Positions 7,463-15,086 of a stretch of 64,000 nucleotides of DNA are shown piece after piece. This DNA comes from Roseburia_C sp900315735 (GTDB lineage: Bacteria; Bacillota; Clostridia; Lachnospirales; Lachnospiraceae). How positions within the stretch are numbered: position 1 is the first letter of the stretch; each line of letters begins with the position of its first letter. The notes under the pieces were generated by a model, which was not told the DNA's origin, searched no databases, and saw only the letters and a program-made list of their open reading frames with translations. The stretch is taken from NCBI GenBank assembly GCA_052118425.1, contig JBQKHF010000009.1, one strand, 5' to 3'. The position numbers and the translations under genes were made by a program.

Positions 7463-8308
7463 TTACCTCCTGTGTACTTTATTCAATACCATTCCAATTG
7501 CGGCTACCAGAACGGCTGCTACAATTGCCTCTATAATTCCATTAAAACTGATAACACCAAGAATTACGCCCATAACTGCGCCCGGCTCAATGCTCAATGC
7601 ATTGGCATATGCCTCTTTATAGAAAATATAAATCATCGGCATTACAAGAAGTGTGTTGGTCAATGCTCCGGTTACGCCGGCATAGACATAACCTAAGAAT
7701 CTGCCATCCTTCTTTCTTCCGGTCAGTTCTACTACCGTAAAATAGATTACTGCTGCCGCTGCACCTGCTATCCAGCCAATCATTTCCTTAGAATCTGTTG
7801 TCAGCATTTTTGCAAAAAATGCATGAATGCCTACCAGTAAAAGTGCACTGATTACAAGATTGCTGATTGCTTTTGCTGCCTTCGCATGACTGGATGTGGT
7901 TAATTTTACAATTCCGCGATATACAAAATACGGGATGATACCAACTAAAATTCGCGGCACAAAACAGATAATGGTGCTCTTCACTACTCCGGCTGCGCCA
8001 TCAATGCTGCTTGCCAATATCGGTGAAAATACAAATGCAGACATGGAAGTTGGCATCAATGTATTTTTAATAAAACTGGTTAATCCAAATACAAATCCTA
8101 AAAAGGCACCCTTTTTCGGTCCACAGAAAATTGCACCTAAAATAACCGGTATATGGATAATCGTTGCATTAATTACTACTAAAGGAATAAATCCTAACGG
8201 GGTAAATGCCATTACGACAATAATGGCAGTAAATAAAGCTGTCAGAACCAGCTCATAAGATTTCGGGATGCTTCTGTCCCTGGTAAAAGCTACGTTTTTT
8301 TCACTCAT
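7463..8308 (-). CDS. ECF transporter S-component, probably for a CoA precursor
   Basis: A polytopic membrane protein of about 281 residues with at least six hydrophobic segments, opening with the SYELVLTALFTAIIVVMAF pattern typical of ECF substrate-binding subunits and the IIHIPVILGAIFCGPKKGAFLG loop. MSEKNVAF is the start because AGGAAGAG precedes it; the frame extends further but without a ribosome site. The energising EcfAAT module is not in the window and is normally shared. Tight linkage to coaBC suggests pantothenate or a derivative as substrate; this is inference. A structured leader may precede it. Confidence 0.85.
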   Translation of the reverse strand: MSEKNVAFTRDRSIPKSYELVLTALFTAIIVVMAFTPLGFIPLVVINATIIHIPVILGAIFCGPKKGAFLGFVFGLTSFIKNTLMPTSMSAFVFSPILASSIDGAAGVVKSTIICFVPRILVGIIPYFVYRGIVKLTTSSHAKAAKAISNLVISALLLVGIHAFFAKMLTTDSKEMIGWIAGAAAAVIYFTVVELTGRKKDGRFLGYVYAGVTGALTNTLLVMPMIYIFYKEAYANALSIEPGAVMGVILGVISFNGIIEAIVAAVLVAAIGMVLNKVHRR

Positions 8309-8425
8309 AGTCTCTTCCTCTTTTCTTAAATTTTTATGTTTTCTCCGCATTTTAAGGCTTTGCGGCTAAGCACTTCCATTGATAGCCTCCGGACCGGTAG
8401 ACTTCAACCGTGCTATTCTATCATA
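8309..8425 (-). promoter_or_regulatory. Possible structured leader of the ECF S-component gene
   Basis: About 115 nt lie between a weak -10-like TAGAAT (near 8420) and the start codon. On the minus strand an AGCAC/GTGCT pair closes a region holding GGT/ACC and CCGG/CCGG helices, and GGCT pairs with AGCC just before GCAAAGCC. No known riboswitch consensus could be matched. It may be a regulatory leader or chance pairing. Confidence 0.25.
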
Positions 8426-8440
8426 GTTTCTCCAAAAAAG

Positions 8441-8480
8441 AAAGATGTCGTCTGTTATTTTTTTAACAAACGACATCTTT
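8441..8480 (-). terminator. Terminator of the long ireB-to-lactonase operon
   Basis: The strong stem AAAGATGTCGT.TGTTA pairs with TAACA.ACGACATCTTT around a T-rich loop, and on the minus strand it is followed by CTTTCTTTTTT. Confidence 0.85.
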
Positions 8481-8534
8481 TTACATGAATACCAAGAAAA
8501 TGCCTGGTTAAAGCATGTTTCCCGCAGTTCGCTT

Positions 8535-9587
8535 CTAACTTAGTTTATGAATGTAGATACAATTCGGTTTATCTACAGGAATCGGCTTCTCTTCCATCAG
8601 AATGTACTTCTTTTCATAATCTACCTTAAACATGGTAATCTCATTGGTCTCATTATTAAGACTCATGAAATGCATTCTGTCCGGACAGATACCAATCATT
8701 TTCGGATAATCACCACTGATTTTTGAATTACACATCATGGTAAGGCATCCGCTCTCTTTGTCAATTTCATAAATCGATACAGAGTTCGCGCCTGCATTAC
8801 TGCAGAATAAATATTTGCCATCCATTGTCACTTCCAGACCGGATGCAGCACAGACATCAGCTTCCTTCGGTGTGGTCGTTGTAATCGTCTGAACCTTCTC
8901 GAAATGCGGCTGGTCATTTTCCAATGTATAGGAAAATACCTCTATCTGATTCAACAGTTCATAGAGAATATAAGCAAATCTTCCATCACGGCTGAAACGA
9001 ATCATATGCGGTGCAGATTCCAGCGGGCAACGGATGATATCCGCAAGCTTCATCTTGCCCTTCTCATAGTCAATCCGGTAAATCTTCACATGATCTAATC
9101 CATTATCCACTGCACATAAGAACTTCTCGTCCGGTGTCAGCTTCACGCAGTCTACATGAGGCTTGGAGCTTCGCTCTGCAATGGTTCGTCCCATTCCCTT
9201 ATGGAAGATGCCATCTGCAATTTCTCCGATGCTGCCGTCTTTTTCCAGCTTCATCATGGTCACTCTGCCATCATGATGACCGCCTACGAAAAGATAACGG
9301 TTCTTACTGTCCACTTCCACATAACAGCCACGCATACCGCCAATCCACTGCTTGTTCATTGGCTCAAGGTCTCCGTCCGGCAGAATGTGAAATGCTTCCA
9401 CGCCTTCATCTGCGATGGAATACAAGAATCTGCCATCTTTCGATACCAGCAAATCGGAAGGATTATTGATTGGAACCACTTTCCGTTCCTTCATTTCTCC
9501 GCTCTTTGCATCCAAATCGTATAAATGGATTCCTACACTGTTCTCATGGGTATACGTTCCGACATAAACAACATACTTTTCTTCCAT
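8535..9587 (-). CDS. Lactonase-family seven-bladed beta-propeller protein
   Basis: A 350-residue cytosolic protein of the 6-phosphogluconolactonase (Pgl/YkgB) propeller family. It begins YVVYVGTYTHENSVGIHLY and repeats blade motifs such as VSKDGRFLYSI, LTPDEKFLCAVDNG, FSRDGRFAYILYE and VTMDGKYLFCSNAGANS. The PHVDCVKLTPD segment matches the family's conserved centre. It could hydrolyse a sugar lactone, but members vary and the substrate is not shown. The gene starts 3 nt after the U32 peptidase stop with GGAGG inside that gene's end, so it is the last gene of the operon. No other pentose-phosphate genes are adjacent. Confidence 0.85.
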   Translation of the reverse strand: MEEKYVVYVGTYTHENSVGIHLYDLDAKSGEMKERKVVPINNPSDLLVSKDGRFLYSIADEGVEAFHILPDGDLEPMNKQWIGGMRGCYVEVDSKNRYLFVGGHHDGRVTMMKLEKDGSIGEIADGIFHKGMGRTIAERSSKPHVDCVKLTPDEKFLCAVDNGLDHVKIYRIDYEKGKMKLADIIRCPLESAPHMIRFSRDGRFAYILYELLNQIEVFSYTLENDQPHFEKVQTITTTTPKEADVCAASGLEVTMDGKYLFCSNAGANSVSIYEIDKESGCLTMMCNSKISGDYPKMIGICPDRMHFMSLNNETNEITMFKVDYEKKYILMEEKPIPVDKPNCIYIHKLS

Positions 9588-9590
9588 AGG

Positions 9591-10817
9591 TCATTCCTCC
9601 TGTCTGCGTAAAATATCATACATCTCCAGTTCCTGTCCTAAATCAATGTAAAGCACCTGTTTTGGATGTGGTGCTGATTCCATTTCATTTCCATCTTCGT
9701 CCACAATCCGTTTTACGGTAACCAGAATATTTCTTCCATCCGGTTTCATGACTTCAATCTGTTCTCCTACGGAGAATTTATTTCTCTGTTCTATCCGATA
9801 CAATCCCTCTTCGTTGCAGTCTCCCACAATTCCAAGGTAGGTATATTCTTTGATATAAGTGTTATTATCATAAATCTGGCTCTCTTCCGAAGGCTTTCCA
9901 AAGAAGAATCCGGTAGTAAACTGACGATAGGTGCAGTTGGAAATCTGCTCTAAATACCAGTCCATATTCTCCTTATATTTCTCCGGTGAGCTAAGATAAT
10001 CATCAATGGCCTTCCGGTAAGTACGTGCTACAGTAGCCACGTAAAGAGCAGTCTTCATACGTCCTTCAATCTTAAAGGAATCAATACCTGCCTCAATCAG
10101 CTCCGGGATGTGCTCAATCATACACAAATCCTTGGAGTTAAAAATATAGGTACCACGTTCATTTTCATAAACCGGCAGATACTCTCCCGGACGTTTTTCC
10201 TCTACTACTGCATATTTCCAACGGCATGGATGAGTGCAGGCTCCCTGATTTGCATCTCTTCCGGTAAAATAATTACTTAAAAGACATCTTCCGGAATAAG
10301 AAATACACATTGCTCCATGCACAAAGGTCTCGATTTCCATTTCATCCGGAATATTTTTGCGAATCTCTGCAATCTCATTTAAAGAAAGCTCTCTTGCTGT
10401 TACCACACGCTTTGCGCCCTGGTTCCACCAGAACTGATACGTTCCATAGTTGGTATTATTGGCCTGCGTGCTGATATGACGCTCGATTTCCGGGCAGATT
10501 TCTTTGGCAATGGTATAGATACCCGGGTCAGAAATAATCAGGGCATCCGGCTTAATTTCCTTTAACTGGGTAAAGTACTCTCTTACACCTTCTAAATCCC
10601 CATTGTGAGCCAGTATATTTGCTGTTACATAAACTTTTACGCCATGCTCATGGGCAAACTGGATTCCTTCTGCCATATCTTCCATGGAAAAGTTTTTTGC
10701 CTTCGCACGAAGTCCAAATACTTCTCCGCCGATATATACGGCATCCGCTCCATAAATAACTGCAATTTTTAATACTTCCAGACTGCTGGCTGGAATCAGT
10801 AATTCTACCGGTCTCAT
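9591..10817 (-). CDS. trhP: U32-family protein, probable tRNA hydroxylation factor TrhP
   Basis: A 408-residue member of the peptidase U32 family. The N-terminal TIM-barrel-like part has ELLIPASSLEVLKIA and GADAVYIGG; the signature is HGAMCISYSGRCLLSNYFTGRDANQG followed by ACTHPCRW cysteines; a C-terminal beta domain closes the protein. In B. subtilis and E. coli such proteins make 5-hydroxyuridine at tRNA position 34 from prephenate. The neighbouring trmR-like methyltransferase, which would methylate that product, supports this role over proteolysis. Only one U32 gene is here, whereas B. subtilis has two (YrrN and YrrO). Confidence 0.85.
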   Translation of the reverse strand: MRPVELLIPASSLEVLKIAVIYGADAVYIGGEVFGLRAKAKNFSMEDMAEGIQFAHEHGVKVYVTANILAHNGDLEGVREYFTQLKEIKPDALIISDPGIYTIAKEICPEIERHISTQANNTNYGTYQFWWNQGAKRVVTARELSLNEIAEIRKNIPDEMEIETFVHGAMCISYSGRCLLSNYFTGRDANQGACTHPCRWKYAVVEEKRPGEYLPVYENERGTYIFNSKDLCMIEHIPELIEAGIDSFKIEGRMKTALYVATVARTYRKAIDDYLSSPEKYKENMDWYLEQISNCTYRQFTTGFFFGKPSEESQIYDNNTYIKEYTYLGIVGDCNEEGLYRIEQRNKFSVGEQIEVMKPDGRNILVTVKRIVDEDGNEMESAPHPKQVLYIDLGQELEMYDILRRQEE

Positions 10818-10852
10818 TGATTTATTTCTCCTAATATTTCAATCTGTATCGT

Positions 10853-11494
10853 CTATTTCTTAATGCTAATGGTAACACCGTCTCCAATCGGAAGCACCGA
10901 TGTGGTAAGACTGTCATTATGTGTCAGTTCATAAAGATATTCCCGCATTCTCTTATGAATGGTGCGGTTTCTTCTGGTTACTGCAAAGTGGGATTCGATA
11001 ATATCTCCCTCCTGCAGCACATTGTCAGATACCAGTAATGCACCAGGCTTCATCAGCCGAAGAATATCCGGCAGGAAATTAATATACTGTCCCTTTGCCG
11101 CATCCATAAAAAGGAAATCATAAGGCTCTTCTAACGTCTTTAACACCTCTGTGGCATCTCCCGGAATCAGTGTGATTTCTTTTTCTTTTCCGGCACGTTT
11201 GAAATTTTCCTGTGCAATAGGAATTCTTTTCTCGTAATTTTCTATGGTTGTAATCTGACATGGCACCGGATTATATTCTTCCATCAGAAGTGCAGAAAAT
11301 CCTACTGCAGTTCCCACTTCCAAAATCCGCTCCGGCCGTTTCAATGCCAGCATAGATTTTAAAAAACTCTGCATTTCCTTACGGATAATCGGCACATAAT
11401 CCTTCTTTGCCTCTGCCTCAATCTCCTCTAAAAGTGGTGTGTTTCCACTGTCTAAGGAATTGATATAAGTTACTAATCGTTCCTCTACTATCAC
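10853..11494 (-). CDS. trmR: SAM-dependent O-methyltransferase, probable tRNA ho5U34 methyltransferase TrmR
   Basis: A 213-residue class I methyltransferase of the COMT-like family: RILEVGTAVGFSALLM binds SAM, TTIENYEKR holds the acidic ribose-binding residue, DFLFMDAAKGQY holds the metal-binding aspartate, and SDNVLQEGDI follows. It corresponds by position and sequence type to B. subtilis YrrM (TrmR), which converts 5-hydroxyuridine to 5-methoxyuridine in tRNA. It overlaps the upstream MltG-like gene by 4 nt and precedes the U32 gene, the same order as yrrL-yrrM-yrrN/O. Confidence 0.87.
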   Translation of the reverse strand: MIVEERLVTYINSLDSGNTPLLEEIEAEAKKDYVPIIRKEMQSFLKSMLALKRPERILEVGTAVGFSALLMEEYNPVPCQITTIENYEKRIPIAQENFKRAGKEKEITLIPGDATEVLKTLEEPYDFLFMDAAKGQYINFLPDILRLMKPGALLVSDNVLQEGDIIESHFAVTRRNRTIHKRMREYLYELTHNDSLTTSVLPIGDGVTISIKK

Positions 11495-11880
11495 GTTGTA
11501 CCCTCTGTATCTTTTTCCGGAACCGGTGACATGACTTCCATCATTTCTTTTGCTGTCATGGAAGTATTCAACGTATATACTCCCGGTTTGATTTTTTTAG
11601 AATACGCAGAAAGCTTTAACTGTACTGCAAAAAGCTTGCCATCCCGGATCAGTCCTTTATCTTCTAACATACTGCCAATGTCACTGCCTGACATTCCGGA
11701 CTCCACCTGAACTACAACATCTTTGCCATCACCGGATGACACCGGCTGCTCTGTGTATACACGATATCCGAAATCATATGCATAACTTCCTGCCTTAAAA
11801 AGTACAAAAATTACCAGTACCACTACAAGGATGGAAAAACTGATTCGGACAATTTTCATTACAATCTTACTGGCACTCAT
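11491..11880 (-). CDS. Short MltG-like membrane protein without the catalytic domain
   Basis: A 129-residue protein with one transmembrane helix (FSILVVVLVIFVLFKAGSYAY) and then the LysM-like segment that opens MltG proteins: VVVQVESGMSGSDIGSMLEDKGLI and KIKPGVYTLNTSMTAKEMMEVM. Full MltG (over 320 residues) continues into a YceG lytic transglycosylase domain with a catalytic glutamate; here the frame ends with a 13-residue tail (PVPEKDTEGTT region), overlapping trmR. No remnant of the catalytic domain follows, so this is a genuine short form, not a frameshift. It may bind glycan strands or regulate a full MltG elsewhere. Confidence 0.75.
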   Translation of the reverse strand: MSASKIVMKIVRISFSILVVVLVIFVLFKAGSYAYDFGYRVYTEQPVSSGDGKDVVVQVESGMSGSDIGSMLEDKGLIRDGKLFAVQLKLSAYSKKIKPGVYTLNTSMTAKEMMEVMSPVPEKDTEGTT

Positions 11881-11895
11881 CGCATGACCTCTCCA

Positions 11896-12240
11896 TTATC
11901 TTTCGTTGACAAAACCTACTTCAAAATCCAGACTGTCAATCAGCCGGAAATTAATCTTCTGTAACAGACGGCAGAATGCAAGCTCTGCTGTCATAAATTC
12001 TTCTGCAACCGGATTTTTGCGGATATCCACATTTTCCCGCTCCAGCTGGTCTACTTCCCAGAACAGATCCACATCTTTACTGTTCTGTATCTGATAGTTC
12101 TTCTGGCGGAATGCAAACACAATCTGCTCTAATTCCGGGTTCTCATGCAGCTTATTCTTTGCTTCCTGATACCTCTTATATTCATTGGTATCCTGAATTG
12201 CATTTACAAGTTCTGTTACCTTATCTTCTACTACGCTCAT
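11896..12240 (-). CDS. ylbF: YlbF/YmcA-family regulator
   Basis: A 114-residue, all-helical protein matching the Com_YlbF family (ELVNAIQDTNEYKRYQEAKNKLHENPEL at the N-terminus, written here only as its start ELVNAIQDTNEYKRY). In B. subtilis YlbF, YmcA and YaaT form the Y-complex that guides RNase Y mRNA processing and affects competence and sporulation. Placement directly after the RNase J gene fits an RNA-turnover role. Whether it works with RNase Y in this organism is not shown. Confidence 0.85.
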   Translation of the reverse strand: MSVVEDKVTELVNAIQDTNEYKRYQEAKNKLHENPELEQIVFAFRQKNYQIQNSKDVDLFWEVDQLERENVDIRKNPVAEEFMTAELAFCRLLQKINFRLIDSLDFEVGFVNER

Positions 12241-12255
12241 GTTTATCCACCCACA

Positions 12256-13920
12256 TTATACTTCCATAATAATTGGAATAATCATTGGTCTTCGCTTTGT
12301 CTCTTTCCAGACAAAATCGCCTAATGTATCTTTGATTTCTGTCTTAATCTTGCTCCAGTCTGTAATATTCTTATCCATGCAGTGTTCCATGGTTCCCTCT
12401 AATACATGACGGGCTTCCTCCATCAGGCTTTCTGCCCCACGTACATAGACAAATCCTCTGGACACGATATCCGGTCCTGCCAGCACCATTCCTGAGCCAC
12501 TTTCCAATGTCATTACAACAATAATGATTCCTTCTTCTGCCAGATGCTGTCTGTCACGCAATACGATATTTCCTACGTCGCCAACACCAAGTCCGTCTAC
12601 CATGACATCGCCTACCTGTACATGGCCGGTAACTGCTGCGCTTTCCTCATCCAGTTCTAATACATCACCGGAAGATAAGAGGAAAATATTGTCTTTATCA
12701 ATGCCAAGTTCTTCTGCAATCTTAGCCTGGGCAACCAGATGACGGTATTCTCCATGAACAGGAATTGCATATTTCGGTTTTACCAGTGAGTAAATCAATT
12801 TGATATCCTCCTGGCAGGCATGACCGGAAACATGAACATCCTGGAAAATAACTTCTGCACCCTTCATAGTCAGTTCATTGATGACACCGGATACTGCTTT
12901 TTCATTTCCCGGAATCGGATTTGAACTAAAGATGATAGTATCCTTTGGCTTAATGGTTATCTTGCGATGCATACCGGATGCCATACGGGATAATGCCGCC
13001 ATGGACTCTCCCTGGCTTCCTGTTGTAATAATAACCGTCTGCTCATCCGGATAATTCTTCAGCTGTTCAATATCAATCAAGGTCTGATCCGGGATGGTAA
13101 GATATCCCAGCTCTGACGCAATATTAATGATATTTACCATGCTTCGTCCTTCAATCACTACTTTTCTGCCATACTTATTGGCAGAATTTATAATCTGCTG
13201 TACACGGTCTACATTAGATGCAAAGGTTGCAATAATAATTCGTGTACTCTTATGGTCTGCAAAAATATTATCAAAGGTCTTTCCTACGGTACGCTCGGAC
13301 ATGGTAAAGCCCGGACGCTCTGCATTGGTGGAATCACACATCAATGCCAGTACACCCTTCTTACCAATCTCACCAAAACGCTGTAAATCGATAGCATCAC
13401 CGTATACCGGTGTGTAATCCACTTTAAAGTCTCCGGTATGGACAACGGTTCCTGCCGGTGAATAAATGGCAAGGGCTGCCGCATCCTGAATACTGTGGTT
13501 GGTACGGATAAATTCCACACGGAAGCAGCCTAAGTTAATATGCTGTCCGTATTTTACTACCTTACGTTTTACTTTCTTGAGCATATTATGTTCTTCTAAC
13601 TTGTGTTCGATAATTGCAATCGTAAGCTTGGTTGCATAAATCGGCACATTGACTTCTTTTAAAATATAAGGAATTGCTCCGATATGGTCCTCGTGACCAT
13701 GGGTAATAAAGAACCCCTTCACTTTATCGATATTATCTTTTAAATAAGTCACATCCGGAATAACAAGGTCTACACCAAACATGTCATCCTCCGGGAATGA
13801 CAGACCGCAGTCCACAACAATAATACTGTCTTCGTACTCAAAGGCAGTTATGTTCATTCCAATCTGCTCTAATCCGCCTAATGGAATGATTTTCAATTTT
13901 GAATTTGCTTCTTTTTTCAA
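12256..13920 (-). CDS. rnj: Ribonuclease J
   Basis: A 554-residue metallo-beta-lactamase/beta-CASP exo- and endoribonuclease. The zinc motif FITHGHEDHIGAIPY is at about residues 72-86, with downstream VVHTGDFKVD, CDSTNAERPG and the HVSGHAC beta-CASP motif; a C-terminal oligomerisation domain completes the standard length. The start is a TTG placed 7 nt after GGAGGTAA. RNase J degrades mRNA 5'-3' and matures RNAs. It is embedded in the ireB-ruvX-DUF1292 operon, between the DUF1292 and ylbF genes. Confidence 0.96.
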   Translation of the reverse strand: MKKEANSKLKIIPLGGLEQIGMNITAFEYEDSIIVVDCGLSFPEDDMFGVDLVIPDVTYLKDNIDKVKGFFITHGHEDHIGAIPYILKEVNVPIYATKLTIAIIEHKLEEHNMLKKVKRKVVKYGQHINLGCFRVEFIRTNHSIQDAAALAIYSPAGTVVHTGDFKVDYTPVYGDAIDLQRFGEIGKKGVLALMCDSTNAERPGFTMSERTVGKTFDNIFADHKSTRIIIATFASNVDRVQQIINSANKYGRKVVIEGRSMVNIINIASELGYLTIPDQTLIDIEQLKNYPDEQTVIITTGSQGESMAALSRMASGMHRKITIKPKDTIIFSSNPIPGNEKAVSGVINELTMKGAEVIFQDVHVSGHACQEDIKLIYSLVKPKYAIPVHGEYRHLVAQAKIAEELGIDKDNIFLLSSGDVLELDEESAAVTGHVQVGDVMVDGLGVGDVGNIVLRDRQHLAEEGIIIVVMTLESGSGMVLAGPDIVSRGFVYVRGAESLMEEARHVLEGTMEHCMDKNITDWSKIKTEIKDTLGDFVWKETKRRPMIIPIIMEV

Positions 13921-13986
13921 AATATTACCTCCATAAATTCTTTCTTTTCGCGCTCATTTCATCCGTCCGCAATTGCATAAGTTCTC

Positions 13987-14247
13987 CTAGAATTCGATAT
14001 CTACGTCTTCCATCAATTCTGCGAAAATTTTTGCAAGTGCTTCTAATTCTTTATCATCTTCCACCATTTCATAGATGGTATTGTGATCATCTTCATTCTG
14101 TGTTTCTTTTAAAATAAATGCATCCGAATCACCCTCTTCGTCTACTGTGACAAGAAGGTAATTGATTCCCCGTATGGTTGTCTGCTCTAATACATAAAAT
14201 TCTGCGGACTCATTGGTATCCGGGTCTGTAAAATTTACTTTTTCCAT
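13987..14247 (-). CDS. DUF1292 protein (YrzB-like)
   Basis: An 86-residue acidic protein: VNFTDPDTNESAEFYVLEQT, then NYLLVTVDEEGDSDAFILKE and a C-terminal helix ELEALAKIFAELME. It matches the DUF1292 family, which accompanies ireB and ruvX across Firmicutes (yrzL-yrrK-yrzB in B. subtilis). The function of the family is not established. The gene begins 2 nt before the ruvX stop region, fully in the operon. Confidence 0.88.
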   Translation of the reverse strand: MEKVNFTDPDTNESAEFYVLEQTTIRGINYLLVTVDEEGDSDAFILKETQNEDDHNTIYEMVEDDKELEALAKIFAELMEDVDIEF

Positions 14248-14249
14248 AT

Positions 14250-14690
14250 TTACTCCTGACTCTTCTCATTCTGCAGATAGTCAAGGTATCCCTGTAAAAT
14301 AAAGGATGCCGCTATCTGGTCTACATATTCTTTGCGATTCTCTCTTCGGATTCCGGCTTCCATCATAAGATTATCCGCCGCAACAGTAGTAAGGCGTTCG
14401 TCCCACAGTTCTACTGTAAGTCCGGTACGCCTTTCTAACATTTCTTTAAATTCTAAGGTTTTTTCACAACGTTCGCCTTCACTGTTATTCATATTTTTCG
14501 GAAAGCCGAGAACAATTTTCTCCACGTTATATTCTTTGATTAATTCTTCAATACGTGCCAATGTCTGACGCAGCTTATTCTCTGATTTTCTGCGTACAAT
14601 CTCAATTCCCTGCGCAGTAATAAGCAGTTCATCGCTAACGGCAACTCCAACGGTTTTAGAACCGAAGTCAAGACCGATTATTCGCATCAA
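14250..14690 (-). CDS. ruvX: Putative pre-16S rRNA nuclease / Holliday junction resolvase-like RuvX
   Basis: A 146-residue RNase H-fold protein of the YqgF family: MRIIGLDFGSKTVGVAVSD carries the first catalytic aspartate, IVLGFPKNMNNSEGERC follows, and ELWDERLTT plus the C-terminal DQIAASFILQGYLD supply the remaining acidic residues. YqgF processes the 5' end of 16S rRNA in E. coli; the resolvase label is historical. It is the second gene in the operon after ireB, in the usual order. Confidence 0.93.
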   Translation of the reverse strand: MMRIIGLDFGSKTVGVAVSDELLITAQGIEIVRRKSENKLRQTLARIEELIKEYNVEKIVLGFPKNMNNSEGERCEKTLEFKEMLERRTGLTVELWDERLTTVAADNLMMEAGIRRENRKEYVDQIAASFILQGYLDYLQNEKSQE

Positions 14691-14697
14691 CTGCCTC

Positions 14698-14961
14698 CTA
14701 CTTCCAGGAATTTGTATGGATATATTCCTTCAATATCTCTTCTACAAGTTCGTCACGTTCTACTTTCATAATCAGACTTCTTGCATTATTGTGGCTGGTG
14801 ATATAAGTCGGATCACCTGACATAATATATCCAACAATCTGATTGACCGGATTGTATCCTTTCTCGGATAAAGCTTCGTATACAATCTTAAGTACGTCAT
14901 GTACTCTGATTTCCGGTTCTTTTTCAACTCTAAAATATTGTGTGTTATTCATGTTCTGCAT
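14698..14961 (-). CDS. ireB: IreB-family regulatory phosphoprotein
   Basis: An 87-residue protein: NNTQYFRVEKEPEIRVHDVL then YEALSEKGYNPVNQIVGYI and SGDPTYITSHNNARSLI, the full IreB pattern. In Enterococcus IreB is phosphorylated by the PASTA kinase IreK on N-terminal threonines and affects cephalosporin resistance; a threonine (T7) is in the expected place. No strong Shine-Dalgarno site is visible, and an alternative ATG lies three codons in. It heads the long operon and has a clear promoter. Confidence 0.92.
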   Translation of the reverse strand: MQNMNNTQYFRVEKEPEIRVHDVLKIVYEALSEKGYNPVNQIVGYIMSGDPTYITSHNNARSLIMKVERDELVEEILKEYIHTNSWK

Positions 14962-15020
14962 TTTTTCACGCCCTTATTTTGCTCTTTTGTTCTTCCTAAT
15001 GAAAAAGCATCGCTAAATCT

Positions 15021-15049
15021 ATTCTAATATAAAGTGCTGCAAAATTCAA
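15021..15049 (-). promoter_or_regulatory. Promoter of the ireB operon
   Basis: Minus-strand TTGAAT and TAGAAT with 17-bp spacing, 60 nt before ireB. No terminator is evident between mtaB's stop and this promoter, so some read-through is possible. Confidence 0.6.
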
Positions 15050-15086
15050 CCTTTATTCCAAATACACTTATCTTTGCCCGATTATT

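Noticed and set aside
8309..8425. c-di-GMP riboswitch before the ECF S-component, because of a GCAAAGCC segment
   Set aside because: The rest of the GEMM core and the tetraloop-receptor pattern are missing.
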